This document shows positions 19,039 to 27,271 of a stretch of DNA of 35,001 nucleotides, piece by piece (position 1 is the stretch's first letter; the number at the start of each line of letters is the position of its first letter). Origin of the DNA: Anaerosomatales bacterium (lineage in GTDB: Bacteria > Actinomycetota > Coriobacteriia > Anaerosomatales > SLCP01); assembly GCA_029210645.1 (NCBI GenBank), contig JARGFT010000015.1, positions 1 through 35,001 of the forward strand. Direction: 5' to 3'. The position numbers were made by a program, and so were the translations under genes. The notes under the pieces are model-generated. The model was given only the letters and a program-made list of their open reading frames with translations, did no database searches and was not told where the DNA came from.

Positions 19039-20307
19039 CTACCCGAAGTACTTCCGCGGATCGGTGATCTTGCCCTCGATCACCGATGCTGCCACGGTGG
19101 CCGGGCTGCCGAGGTAGATGAACGCGTTGCTGTTACCCATGCGGCCCTTGAAGTTGCGGTTGGCCGTCGAGATGACGTTCTCCCCGTCGCTGGGCACACC
19201 GTTGTGGGTGCCCACGCACGGACCGCATCCGGGTGTCACCACAACCGCACCCGCCTCGACGAGCGTCTGGATGTAGCCGGCGGCCATCGCGTCGAGGTAG
19301 ATCTGCTTGGAGGCCGGTGCCACGATGAAGCGTACGTCGGGGTGCACGCGGCGACCCCGGAGGATCTCCGTGGCGATCGCCAGGTCGTCGAGGCGCCCAT
19401 TGGTACACGTGCCGAGCACGCCCTGCGAGATCGGGGTGCCCTCGACCTCCTCGATCGGCGAGACGTTGTCCACCGCGTGCGGCTTGGCGATCTGCGGGCC
19501 GACCGCGCTCGCGTCGATCGTCAGCTCGCTCGCGTAGACCGCGTCGGGGTCGGGGTCGACCGGTGCCGGAGTGCGCTCGCTGCGCCCCTCGTACCAGGCC
19601 AGGGTCTTCTCGTCGGCCTTCATGAGCCCGGCCTTCGCGCCCACCTCGATCGCCATGTTGCTGATGGTCATCCGGGCCTCGACGGAGAGCGCGTCGATGA
19701 CCGGGCCACCGAACTCGATCGCCTCGTACGTCGCGCCATCGACGCCGATCTTGCCTGCGAGATAGAGCACGAGGTCCTTGCTGAACACGCCAGGCTGCAG
19801 CTCGCCCGTGTAGGTGACCTTCATGGTATCGGGCACCTTGAACCACAGCTTGCCCGAGGCCATCGCGGCCGCACCGTCGGTGCTGCCGACGCCGGTGGAG
19901 AAGACGTTGACCGCGCCGTACGTGCAGGTGTGCGAGTCGCAGCCGACCATGAGGTCGCCCGGCACCACGTGGCCGTGCTCGGGAACCACCTGGTGGCACA
20001 CGCCCTCGCCGATGTCGTAGATCCGCGCCCCGGTCTGCTTGCCGAACTCGCGCATGATCGTGTGCAGCGCGCTCACGCCCTCGATCGGGCTCGGCGAGGA
20101 GTGGTCGATGACGAGCGCGACCTTGGCCGGGTCGAAGACCTCCTCGACGCCCATATTGGCCAGTGCTCGGATGGCCAGCGGCGAGGTGCCGTCCTGTCCC
20201 ATGACGAAGTCGACGTCTGCGATGACGATGTCACCCGCGCGGGCATCGGTGCCCGAGTGTGCCGAGAAGATCTTCTCGGCAATGGTCTTTCCGGAAATCG
20301 TGATCAC
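19039..20307 (-). CDS. leuC: 3-isopropylmalate dehydratase/homoaconitase-type large subunit (LeuC/HacA family)
   Basis: A 422-residue iron-sulfur dehydratase, a paralogue of the leuC at 1-684. The cluster cysteines are in [20 protein letters not shown] and TPGCGPCVGTHNGVPSDGEN, with GVLGTCTNGRLDDL between. It has DHSSPSPIEGVSALHTIMRE where the first leuC has [14 protein letters not shown], so it belongs to a different branch, nearer homoaconitase or dimethylmalate dehydratase. The start is uncertain: GTG at 20307 (VITISGKTIAEKIF) is chosen from family length, but GGGAGG abuts it with no spacing; GTG at 20334 is the alternative. leuD and a HEAT-like protein follow. The region to 20505 is a divergent promoter zone containing GGTATGTATACC (20438-20449). 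Confidence 0.88.
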   Translation of the reverse strand: MITISGKTIAEKIFSAHSGTDARAGDIVIADVDFVMGQDGTSPLAIRALANMGVEEVFDPAKVALVIDHSSPSPIEGVSALHTIMREFGKQTGARIYDIGEGVCHQVVPEHGHVVPGDLMVGCDSHTCTYGAVNVFSTGVGSTDGAAAMASGKLWFKVPDTMKVTYTGELQPGVFSKDLVLYLAGKIGVDGATYEAIEFGGPVIDALSVEARMTISNMAIEVGAKAGLMKADEKTLAWYEGRSERTPAPVDPDPDAVYASELTIDASAVGPQIAKPHAVDNVSPIEEVEGTPISQGVLGTCTNGRLDDLAIATEILRGRRVHPDVRFIVAPASKQIYLDAMAAGYIQTLVEAGAVVVTPGCGPCVGTHNGVPSDGENVISTANRNFKGRMGNSNAFIYLGSPATVAASVIEGKITDPRKYFG

Positions 20308-20505
20308 CCTCCCGAACGTGGCGGCACCGCTCACGACGCCCGAAAAGCTGGCACGGCGATGCCGGAGTCTGGTTCTGGCGCAGAGATGTAGTTTACGACA
20401 ACGGCACACCTCCGCGCTATACACCGCACGGTCGCTCGGTATGTATACCCGCACGCGGGAGAGGGATAGCGGGTAGGTACCCCGCAGACGATGACGGGAG
20501 GGACC

Positions 20506-21678
20506 GTGAGCTGCATCCTCGTCTACAGCGACGCGATGGCCGGCTACGACCTGGGCAGCGGGCACCCGCTCAAGCCGGAGCGCTTCACCCTCGCCGTCGA
20601 CCTCATGCGCGCCTATGGGCTGCTCGCCGAGAAGGGCGGGCCGGTGGCGCTCTCGGCACCCGCGGCACCGCTCCCCGACGACGACCTCGCCCTCGTGCAC
20701 GATCGGGCGTACATCGAGACGGTGCGCGAGGCCTCGGCGGAACCGGCCCGCTTCACCTGGCGCACCCGCCGCGGCATCGGGCCCGGCGACACGCCGGCGG
20801 CACCCGGCCTACACGAGGCCGCCGCACTCATCGCCGCGGGCACCACCGCAGCGCTGCGGGACGTCCTCGACGGCGACGGCACCGTGCGCCTCTTCGCCGT
20901 GGCCGGCGGCCTGCATCATGCCCACCGCGACCGCGCGGCAGGGTTCTGCATCTACAACGACCCGGCCATCGCGATGGCGATGGCACTGCGTGAGCATCCC
21001 GGTTTGCGGATTGCGTATCTCGACATAGACGCACACCACGGCGACGGCGTTCAGGAGGCGTTCTACGACACGTCCGACGTGCTGACGATCTCGCTGCACG
21101 AGTCGGGACGCTACCTGTACCCCGGCACCGGGCGGGAGGTCGAGACCGGTACGGCGAGCGGCGAGGGGTACGCGCTCAACGTCCCGCTCCCGCCCTTCGC
21201 CAACGGGGCGTGCTACACGCTCGCCTTCGACGACGTGGTCACGCCCGCGCTCGCGGCGTTCCGGCCCGACGTACTGGTCGCACAGTGCGGAGCGGACGCG
21301 CATCACGCCGACCCGCTCACCCACCTCGGCCTGACGCTCGCCGACTACCGCGATCTGTACGCACGGATCATCTCGTTGGCGAACGACCACTGCGCCGGAC
21401 GGCTCGTGTGCACGGGAGGCGGCGGGTACGGCATCTACTCGGCGGTGCCCCGCGCGTGGACGCTGCTCGCCGCCACGCTGGCAGGTGTGGAGTTGCCCGA
21501 GGAGATCCCCGAGACGTGGCGCGGGCGCTCGGCAGCCCTCTCGGGACACTCCTCGCCCGTCACGCTCACGGGCGAGGACCCGCCGCCGCACGCCGCGGAT
21601 CCCGGGCCGCTCCTGCAGGCGACGCGCGCCGCCATCCTCAAGGTGCGTCAGGCCTCGCCGCTGCTCCGAGAGGAGTGA
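20506..21678 (+). CDS. Histone deacetylase family protein (AcuC-like)
   Basis: A 390-residue zinc-dependent deacetylase of the class I/II HDAC fold, similar to acetoin-utilisation protein AcuC, which removes acetyl groups from proteins or small polyamines. Catalytic features are GGLHHAHRDRAAGFCIYNDP (about 138-157), the zinc ligands in YLDIDAHHGDGVQEAFYD (about 171-188), GADAHHADPL (about 264-273) and GGGGYG near 307. The GTG at 20506 is chosen because GGGAGG lies 5 nt before it; the ATG at 20491 has no such site. Its 3' end overlaps the convergent BrkB gene by 31 bp. The substrate is unknown. Confidence 0.92.
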   Translation: MSCILVYSDAMAGYDLGSGHPLKPERFTLAVDLMRAYGLLAEKGGPVALSAPAAPLPDDDLALVHDRAYIETVREASAEPARFTWRTRRGIGPGDTPAAPGLHEAAALIAAGTTAALRDVLDGDGTVRLFAVAGGLHHAHRDRAAGFCIYNDPAIAMAMALREHPGLRIAYLDIDAHHGDGVQEAFYDTSDVLTISLHESGRYLYPGTGREVETGTASGEGYALNVPLPPFANGACYTLAFDDVVTPALAAFRPDVLVAQCGADAHHADPLTHLGLTLADYRDLYARIISLANDHCAGRLVCTGGGGYGIYSAVPRAWTLLAATLAGVELPEEIPETWRGRSAALSGHSSPVTLTGEDPPPHAADPGPLLQATRAAILKVRQASPLLREE

Positions 21679-22547
21679 GGTAGCTTCCTCCGCCGCGCCG
21701 CCCACACGTGCGTGAACTCGGCGCCGAAGAGGAAGACCTGCGTGGTGTAGTAGAGCCAGACCAGCACCACCGCGATCGATCCGGCCGCGCCGTAGAGCGA
21801 CCCGATGCTGCTCCTGCCGAGGTAGAAACCGAGTGCGACCGAGCCGACGTTGAAGAGCGCGGAGGTCACCGCGGCACCGATGATGGTGTCGCGCCAGTCG
21901 ATCCGGCGGTCCGGTAGCAGCGTGTAGATGAGCGCGAAGAGCACGGCGGCCCCGAGAAACGAGATCGCCCGCTCGGTAAGCCAGCCCATCCCCGCGAAGG
22001 ACGGGAGCACGTTGCCGAGTAGCCGGGTGAAGCCGCTTCCCACGAGCATCGCGCCGATGAGCAGGATGCCGACGACGATCACCATCAGGAAGGCGAGTCC
22101 GCGCCGCTTGAGCATGTGACGGAAGTTCTCGGGACGTGGGCGGATCCCCCACACGATGTTCAGCGCCGCCTGGAGCTGGCCGAAGGCGGCCGATGCGCCG
22201 AAGAGCGCGACCGCGACACCGAAGATCGTCACCGCCGTGGCCGAGGACCCGTTCGCACTCATCACACCCATGAGCACCTGGTTGACCACGACCGCACCGG
22301 CGTCACCGAACAGGTTGTACGCTCCCCCGAGGATCGCGTCGCGCACCTCCTGACGCGCGAAGAGCGCTCCGGCGATGGTCGCGGCGACGATCAGCAGGGG
22401 CGCAAGGGCGATCAGCAGGTAGTACGCCAGCGCGGCGGCGAGACGGGGCGCGCCGTCCTCGAGGAACTCATCGACGGTGCGCGCGATGATCTCGGCGCCG
22501 GCGCGCAGCGGCCCGGGTAGCCGGGAGACGAAGTCCGGGAGCTTCAT
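21648..22547 (-). CDS. YihY/BrkB family inner membrane protein
   Basis: A 299-residue membrane protein starting MKLPDFVSRLPGPLRAGAEI. About six hydrophobic segments are visible, including AAALAYYLLIALAPLLIVAA (about 38-57), FLMVIVVGILLIGAMLVGSG and AISFLGAAVLFALIYTLLPD, with RIDWRDTIIGAAVTSALFNV and YGAAGSIAVVLVWLYYTTQV near the end; these are YihY/BrkB signatures. The family was once called ribonuclease BN in error and has no settled function. The ATG at 22547 is chosen; an earlier ATG at 22568 would overlap the stop of the metallopeptidase gene. It closes an operon running NYN-rlmKL-metallopeptidase-BrkB. Confidence 0.9.
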   Translation of the reverse strand: MKLPDFVSRLPGPLRAGAEIIARTVDEFLEDGAPRLAAALAYYLLIALAPLLIVAATIAGALFARQEVRDAILGGAYNLFGDAGAVVVNQVLMGVMSANGSSATAVTIFGVAVALFGASAAFGQLQAALNIVWGIRPRPENFRHMLKRRGLAFLMVIVVGILLIGAMLVGSGFTRLLGNVLPSFAGMGWLTERAISFLGAAVLFALIYTLLPDRRIDWRDTIIGAAVTSALFNVGSVALGFYLGRSSIGSLYGAAGSIAVVLVWLYYTTQVFLFGAEFTHVWAARRRKLPHSSRSSGEA

Positions 22548-22560
22548 GGGCGCGCGTCCC

Positions 22561-23313
22561 TCACTCATCGGCCCACGCCGGCACCAGGTGCCGGGCACCG
22601 CGCAACTCGGCGCGGGCCTCTTCCGCCGACGGGACCATCGACTCGAGCAACGTCCAGAACCGGGGAGAGTGATCGAGGTGTCGCAGGTGCGCGAGCTCGT
22701 GCGCGAGCACGTAGCGCACCAGGTGGGGCGGCAGGAAGATCAGGTTGCGGTTGAGCGAGACGGTCCCGCGCGCCGAGGCACTCCCCCACCGGGTGCGCTG
22801 CCCGCGCACGGCGATGCGCGCGGGCTCGATGCCCGTCTCGGCGGCGAGGTCGTGCGTGAGCGCGGGCAGCAGCGAGCGCGCGGTGCGGTCGCGCCAGCGT
22901 CTGAGCGCGGCGAGCCGCCCGGAGGGGTCGACATCGCCGGTGACGAACAGAACGCCGCCGCGCTCGCGCGCCACCGCGGTCCCGGGCGCACCCCCCACGG
23001 GCGCATAGACCACCGGAACCGTGCGCGAAGCGACGGGCAGATCGACCAGGTCGGGCAGCAGGCCCTCCGGCCCGGCGAGGAACTCCTCGCGGCGATCGGC
23101 CACCTCGGCCAGCGCCCGGGTCGCCCACGCCACGCGCTCCGAGACCGCACGGTGTGCGTGGCGCTCGGCCACCCCGACGGGCAGCGTGACGACGAGTCCG
23201 TCCCGCGCGGTCACCGTGAGACGCACGCGCCGTGCACGCGTACTGCGGCGCACGGCGTAGGCGGGAATCTGCTCCGCGCTCGCTCCGCTGCCGGTCCCGC
23301 CGGCGCTGCTCAT
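22561..23313 (-). CDS. YgjP/DUF45-type zinc metallopeptidase
   Basis: A 250-residue protein of the M48-like YgjP/WLM group. The C-terminal part has RTRWGSASARGTVSLNRNLI (about residues 172-191) and the zinc site HELAHLRHLDHSPRFW (about 208-223), HExxH with a third histidine further on. The N-terminal region, rich in Arg and Ala, is typical of the family. No signal peptide is seen, so it is likely cytoplasmic. The ATG overlaps the rlmKL stop codon in ATGA. Its physiological substrate is not known for the family. Confidence 0.9.
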   Translation of the reverse strand: MSSAGGTGSGASAEQIPAYAVRRSTRARRVRLTVTARDGLVVTLPVGVAERHAHRAVSERVAWATRALAEVADRREEFLAGPEGLLPDLVDLPVASRTVPVVYAPVGGAPGTAVARERGGVLFVTGDVDPSGRLAALRRWRDRTARSLLPALTHDLAAETGIEPARIAVRGQRTRWGSASARGTVSLNRNLIFLPPHLVRYVLAHELAHLRHLDHSPRFWTLLESMVPSAEEARAELRGARHLVPAWADE

Positions 23314-25505
23314 GCGCCACCTCCCCCGCCGGTCTTGGTGATGCGCCACGTGTTGTGGATCTTGGGGTTGCGCTCGAAGTCCTGCGGGATCGTCTGGCGC
23401 GTGATGTCCTCGACACCCACCCCTTCGAGCACCCCGGCCTCCATCCGGAACTTGCGGAAGTTGTTCGAGAATATGAGTACCCCGTCTTCGGCCAGAAGCG
23501 GCAGGATGCGGTCGATCAGCTGCACGTGGTCGCGCTGGACGTCGAACGTGCCCTCCATGCGCTTGGAGTTGGAGAAGGTCGGCGGGTCGCAGAAGACCAG
23601 ATCGAAGGGGTGTGTCCGGCCGGCCGACCGCTCGAGCCACTCGAGCACGTCGGCACGCACCCGGGTGTGTTTCCCGCCCGTCAGCCCGTTGAGCAGCATG
23701 TTGCGCTCGGCCCAGTCCAGATAGGTCGAGGAGAGGTCCACGGTGGTGGTCGATGCAGCGCCTCCCGCCGCGGCGTAGACGGTCGCCGCTCCGGTGTAGG
23801 CGTACAGGTTCAGGAAGCGGGCACCGGGGCTTGCGTCCCGCAGCATCGCACGGGTCTCACGGTGGTCGAGGAAGAGCCCGGTGTCGAGGTACTCGGAAAG
23901 GTTCACCTCGAAGAGCAGGCCGGACTCGGCGACGATCATCGTACGCCGGACGTCGCTCTGCCGCGTGTACTGCGCGCTGCCCTTCTGGCGGCGGCGGACC
24001 TTCAGGAAGACATCTGCCGGCGCGATGTCGAGCACGTCGGCGACGGTGGCGACCGCCTCGTGCAGACGGCGGCTGGCGACCTCGGGCTCGATCGTGGCGG
24101 GCGGCGCGTACTCGGCGACGTGCGCGACACGCTTGCCGGCGTCCGGGCCTGCGCCCTCGTATACGTCGACCGCGACGGCGTACTCGGGCAGGTCGGCATC
24201 GTAGACGCGGTAGCAGCTCACGCCGGTCCGCCGCGCCCACTTGCCGAGGTGCCGCGCGCTCTTGCGCAGCCGGTTGCCGAGCATTGCCGCGCCGGAGTCG
24301 GGCTGCGGCGTGGCCGTATCGGCGGTGGCGGCGTCCGTGCCGCCTCCGGTCTCGGCCACGATCACGGTGACCGGGATCCGCCCGTTGTAGGTGGAGTACT
24401 CCGCTCCCGGCGCCAGCCCCGTGACCGCCACCAGGTCCGGAGCCCCGGTGACGATGCACACGCGCCAGCCCGCGAACGCCTCGCGCGCCCGGTTGCCGAT
24501 GGCGGCGTAGAGAGCGCGCAGGTCGGTGCCTGCCGAGAGCCGCTCGCCGTAGGGCGGGTTGGTCGCGAGCAGCCCTCGCACGGCGCCCGCGGGCGGAGCG
24601 GCGGCGCGCACGTCGCGCGCCTCGAAGCGCACCCGGCCCGAGAGCCCGGCACGCCCGGCCGAGGCGCGCGCGAGGCCGATGGCACGGCGGTCGACGTCGG
24701 TGCCGAGCATCGGCGGCGCCGCGGCCAGTCCGGCCTCGCGCCGCTCCGCTGCCTCGGCGAGCAAGCGCTCCCAGACCTCGGCGTCGTGCCCGAGCCAGCC
24801 CGTGAAACCCCAGCGCTCGCTGAGCGAGCCGGGCGCGATGTCGCACGCGATCAGCGCGGCCTCGAGCACGAGCGTCCCCGAGCCGCAGAGCGGGTCGCAG
24901 AACGCACCGCCCCCGGCGGCGACCTCGGGCCAGCCGGCCAGCAACAGCACGCTGGCTGCGAGGTTCTCCTTGAGCGGGGCTATGGCCTGCTCGCCCGGCG
25001 TTCGGTAGCCGCGGCGGTGCAGCCCCTCGCCTGCCAGGTCGATGCTGACGGCGGCCTTGGTTCCGCGCAGCGCAACGTTCACGCGCACGTCGGGAGCGGA
25101 CGTGTCGATGTCCGGACGGACCCCGAACCGCTCGCGCAGCCGATCGACGATGGCGTCTTTGACCTTGAGCGTGGCGTAGCCGGTATGTGAGATCGGCGAG
25201 CGCGAGGCCACCACGTCGACCGCGAGGGTCCCCTCGGCGGCAACGTGCTCCTCCCAGGGCAGCTCGAGCACGCCGCGGTAGAGCTCCTCGGGATCGCGCG
25301 CGGGCACGTCGGCCACCCTCAGCAGCACGCGCGAGGCGACCCGCGACCACAGGCACGCGCGGTATGCGGTCTCCAGGGAGCCTTCGAACGCCACGCCTGC
25401 GCGGCCCGGGCGGACGCGGAGCGCGCCGAGCGCGCGCAGCTCGTCGGCAAGGACGGCCTCCAGCCCGAGCGGGACGGGCGCGAACAGGGTGTGCCCGTCG
25501 GTCAC
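23310..25505 (-). CDS. rlmKL: Bifunctional 23S rRNA (guanine) methyltransferase RlmK/RlmL
   Basis: A 731-residue fused enzyme that methylates G2445 (N2) and G2069 (N7) of 23S rRNA in E. coli numbering. From the N terminus: a ferredoxin-like/THUMP region (about 1-150), the RlmL domain with CDPLCGSGTLVLEAALIA and TNPPYGERLSAGTDLRALY, then the RlmK domain with NLYAYTGAATVYAAAGGA and FCDPPTFSNSKRMEGTFDVQ. The two NPPY/DPPT motifs mark two separate catalytic centres. Start is GTG at 25505, 3 bp after the NYN gene stop. The fusion is the usual gammaproteobacterial arrangement and is seen here intact. Confidence 0.95.
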   Translation of the reverse strand: MTDGHTLFAPVPLGLEAVLADELRALGALRVRPGRAGVAFEGSLETAYRACLWSRVASRVLLRVADVPARDPEELYRGVLELPWEEHVAAEGTLAVDVVASRSPISHTGYATLKVKDAIVDRLRERFGVRPDIDTSAPDVRVNVALRGTKAAVSIDLAGEGLHRRGYRTPGEQAIAPLKENLAASVLLLAGWPEVAAGGGAFCDPLCGSGTLVLEAALIACDIAPGSLSERWGFTGWLGHDAEVWERLLAEAAERREAGLAAAPPMLGTDVDRRAIGLARASAGRAGLSGRVRFEARDVRAAAPPAGAVRGLLATNPPYGERLSAGTDLRALYAAIGNRAREAFAGWRVCIVTGAPDLVAVTGLAPGAEYSTYNGRIPVTVIVAETGGGTDAATADTATPQPDSGAAMLGNRLRKSARHLGKWARRTGVSCYRVYDADLPEYAVAVDVYEGAGPDAGKRVAHVAEYAPPATIEPEVASRRLHEAVATVADVLDIAPADVFLKVRRRQKGSAQYTRQSDVRRTMIVAESGLLFEVNLSEYLDTGLFLDHRETRAMLRDASPGARFLNLYAYTGAATVYAAAGGAASTTTVDLSSTYLDWAERNMLLNGLTGGKHTRVRADVLEWLERSAGRTHPFDLVFCDPPTFSNSKRMEGTFDVQRDHVQLIDRILPLLAEDGVLIFSNNFRKFRMEAGVLEGVGVEDITRQTIPQDFERNPKIHNTWRITKTGGGGGA

Positions 25506-25508
25506 GGC

Positions 25509-26297
25509 CTACCCGACGAATCCTTCGACCACGTAGGTGCCGGACCGCTGGTCTTTGCGCAGCGTGACGAAGCCGAGCTTCTGCGCGTCCTCGAGCATCT
25601 GGGTGAAGGAGCGGTAGCCGTAGGACGACTCGGCAAACGACGGCTGCTTGCGCTTCATCGTATCCTTGACCATCGAGGAGTGAAGGACGTCGACGTTCTC
25701 GCGTTGCAGTGCCTCGATCGTCTCGAAGAGCAGCTTGAACGCTGGGCGCTTGGCCTTGGGGACCTTGTCACCTATGGTCGGCGCGGCGGTGCCGCTGGCA
25801 CCGAGGTCCTCGTAGTAGATGAACTCGTCGCAGTTGGCGGCGAGCAGGTCGCTCGTGGACTCCTTCATCCCCAGCCCGATGACCGTCTTGCCGTTCTCCT
25901 TGAGCTTGCCCACCAGCGGGGTGAAGTCGCTGTCGCCCGACACGATCACGAACGTGTCTATGTGCTCCTTGGCATACGAGAGCTCCATCGCGTCGACCAC
26001 GAGCCGGATGTCCGCCGAGTTCTTGCCGGTCATCTTACGTTCGGGGATCTCCATAAGCTCGATTCCGAGCTCGTGCAGCGGCGTGACGTACTCCTGGAAT
26101 CTCGCCCAGTCGGCGTACGCCCGCTTGGCGACGATCTTGCCCTTCTCCACGAGACGTTCGAGCACGATCTTCATGTCGAAGAGCGCCGGCTTGCCCGACG
26201 AGCGGGAGCGTCCGCGTCCGACGGTGGTCTTCTCGGCACCGACCGCAAGGTTCTCGAAGTCGATGAACACCGCTAGGGCGTGTGCTTCGTCTGGCAT
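25509..26297 (-). CDS. NYN-domain protein with C-terminal OST-HTH/LOTUS domain
   Basis: A 262-residue protein. The NYN (PIN-like) nuclease domain fills about residues 5-165, with acidic residues in VFIDFENLAVG, SADIRLVVDAMEL and FVIVSGDSDFTPLVGKLKEN. The C-terminal part (about 185-262), RPAFKLLFETIEALQ... YRSFTQMLEDAQKLGFVTLR, fits an OST-HTH/LOTUS RNA-binding domain. NYN proteins are RNases or RNA-processing factors. The ATG at 26297 has GGGGAGG 8 nt upstream; a longer frame to 26753 overlaps the divergent glutaredoxin gene and is rejected. It heads the operon that includes rlmKL, which suggests a role in RNA metabolism. Confidence 0.88.
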   Translation of the reverse strand: MPDEAHALAVFIDFENLAVGAEKTTVGRGRSRSSGKPALFDMKIVLERLVEKGKIVAKRAYADWARFQEYVTPLHELGIELMEIPERKMTGKNSADIRLVVDAMELSYAKEHIDTFVIVSGDSDFTPLVGKLKENGKTVIGLGMKESTSDLLAANCDEFIYYEDLGASGTAAPTIGDKVPKAKRPAFKLLFETIEALQRENVDVLHSSMVKDTMKRKQPSFAESSYGYRSFTQMLEDAQKLGFVTLRKDQRSGTYVVEGFVG

Positions 26298-26468
26298 TGC
26301 CGTGTCCTCCCCGGGCGTCGCGGCCATCTGGCCGGAGCGTGCGTATGGTCGTTCCATTCGATGATGACACACTGCGCGGATTCCTACCCGAATCACTCCG
26401 GTGGACCGTGCACGCGCCCGGGTACCTACACGGGTGACGACTGCGATACCGCCGACCGAGGAGTGAGC

Positions 26469-26738
26469 ATGCCCGACGCCCGCGAACCACGCACCGAGCC
26501 CGAACTCGTCATGTACTGCACCCAGTGGTGTCCCGACTGCCGCCGCGCGCGCGAGTGGCTCGATCGCCACGGGATCGGCTACCGCGAGGTGGATGTCTCC
26601 CGCGACCCGGACGCACGCGAGCGCGCAGCGAACCACAACGAGGGACGGCTGCACACGCCGACGTTCGAGATCGGCGACGGTGTGTGCGTCGATTTCCAGC
26701 CCGACCGCCTGAGCGAGCTCCTGGGCCTGGAGGGCTGA
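26469..26738 (+). CDS. Glutaredoxin/mycoredoxin-like protein
   Basis: An 89-residue thioredoxin-fold protein. The redox motif is YCTQWCPDCRRAREWL, with active-site CPDC at about residues 21-24. YREVDVSRDPDARERAANHN and LHTPTFEIGDGVCVDFQPD supply the conserved cis-proline (TPT). The sequence is close to the mycoredoxin group, which reduces mixed disulfides in Actinobacteria. The ATG has GAGGAG about 7 nt upstream. The 171-bp region before it, shared with the divergent NYN gene, shows no clear structure. It is convergent with the small membrane protein gene. Confidence 0.88.
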   Translation: MPDAREPRTEPELVMYCTQWCPDCRRAREWLDRHGIGYREVDVSRDPDARERAANHNEGRLHTPTFEIGDGVCVDFQPDRLSELLGLEG

Positions 26739-26804
26739 TACGACGCCCGGCACCTCATCGCCGAGGGCGCTCTGCAGTTGGCTCCGGGGCTTCTTCCCAG
26801 ACTG

Positions 26805-26840
26805 TCGAGTTAATGGGAACGATCGTTCTCACTAACTCGA
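26805..26840. repeat. 36-bp palindrome family, copy 3
   Basis: Same layout as copies 1 and 2: TCGAGTTA, the GAACGATCGTTC core and TAACTCGA, with two arm mismatches (A.C and G.T). CCGGGG and CTTCTTCCC upstream and TAACCCC downstream also match the flanks of copy 1. It lies between the convergent glutaredoxin and membrane protein genes, 92 bp past the stop of the latter. Confidence 0.84.
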
Positions 26841-26932
26841 GGGACCGGTGTAACCCCTCATCGCCCTAGGACCACGGGGCAGCACGCCCTCGGCCAGCTC
26901 GGTCCTCGCCTCGGCAGCATGGCGTGGGTGAC

Positions 26933-27250
26933 TCAGTCCCCGTCGCGCATCTCCGGATCGTTGCCCACCAGGCGATCGTGTACCGCCCACACGCCGGGGC
27001 TGCGGCCGAGACCGTACTTCAGACCCGTGATGCCGCCCGCGGCGAAGCCAAGGCCTGCCACGGCGATCCCGAGCTGGCCGAGGAACTGGCCGAGCACGGC
27101 GATCATCACGCCACCGAGAAGTACCACGCCGTTGGCCGCCCAGTACTTCCACGGCTTGCTCTCCATGAGAGCGATGCCCCACCTGATACCCAGCCACACG
27201 CCGACCCCCAGGCCGACGAGCGCGCCGATGATAATGAGTACTATCTCCAC
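26933..27250 (-). CDS. Small membrane protein of unknown function
   Basis: A 105-residue hydrophobic protein starting MEIVLIIIGALVGLGVGVWL. Three membrane segments are visible: residues 3-24, about 41-58 (GVVLLGGVMIAVLGQFLG) and about 59-75 (QLGIAVAGLGFAAGGIT), glycine-rich throughout. The C-terminal tail (HDRLVGNDPEMRDGD) is acidic. I recognise no family. It starts 21 bp after the beta-hydroxyacid dehydrogenase and is probably the last gene of the operon starting at degV. No role can be assigned. Confidence 0.72.
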   Translation of the reverse strand: MEIVLIIIGALVGLGVGVWLGIRWGIALMESKPWKYWAANGVVLLGGVMIAVLGQFLGQLGIAVAGLGFAAGGITGLKYGLGRSPGVWAVHDRLVGNDPEMRDGD

Positions 27251-27271
27251 GCTCTTCCCCCTCGTTAGGTC

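Noticed and set aside
25509-26753. Long version of the NYN gene starting near 26753
   Set aside because: It would overlap the divergent glutaredoxin gene completely; the ATG at 26297 has a good ribosome binding site and matches the domain start.
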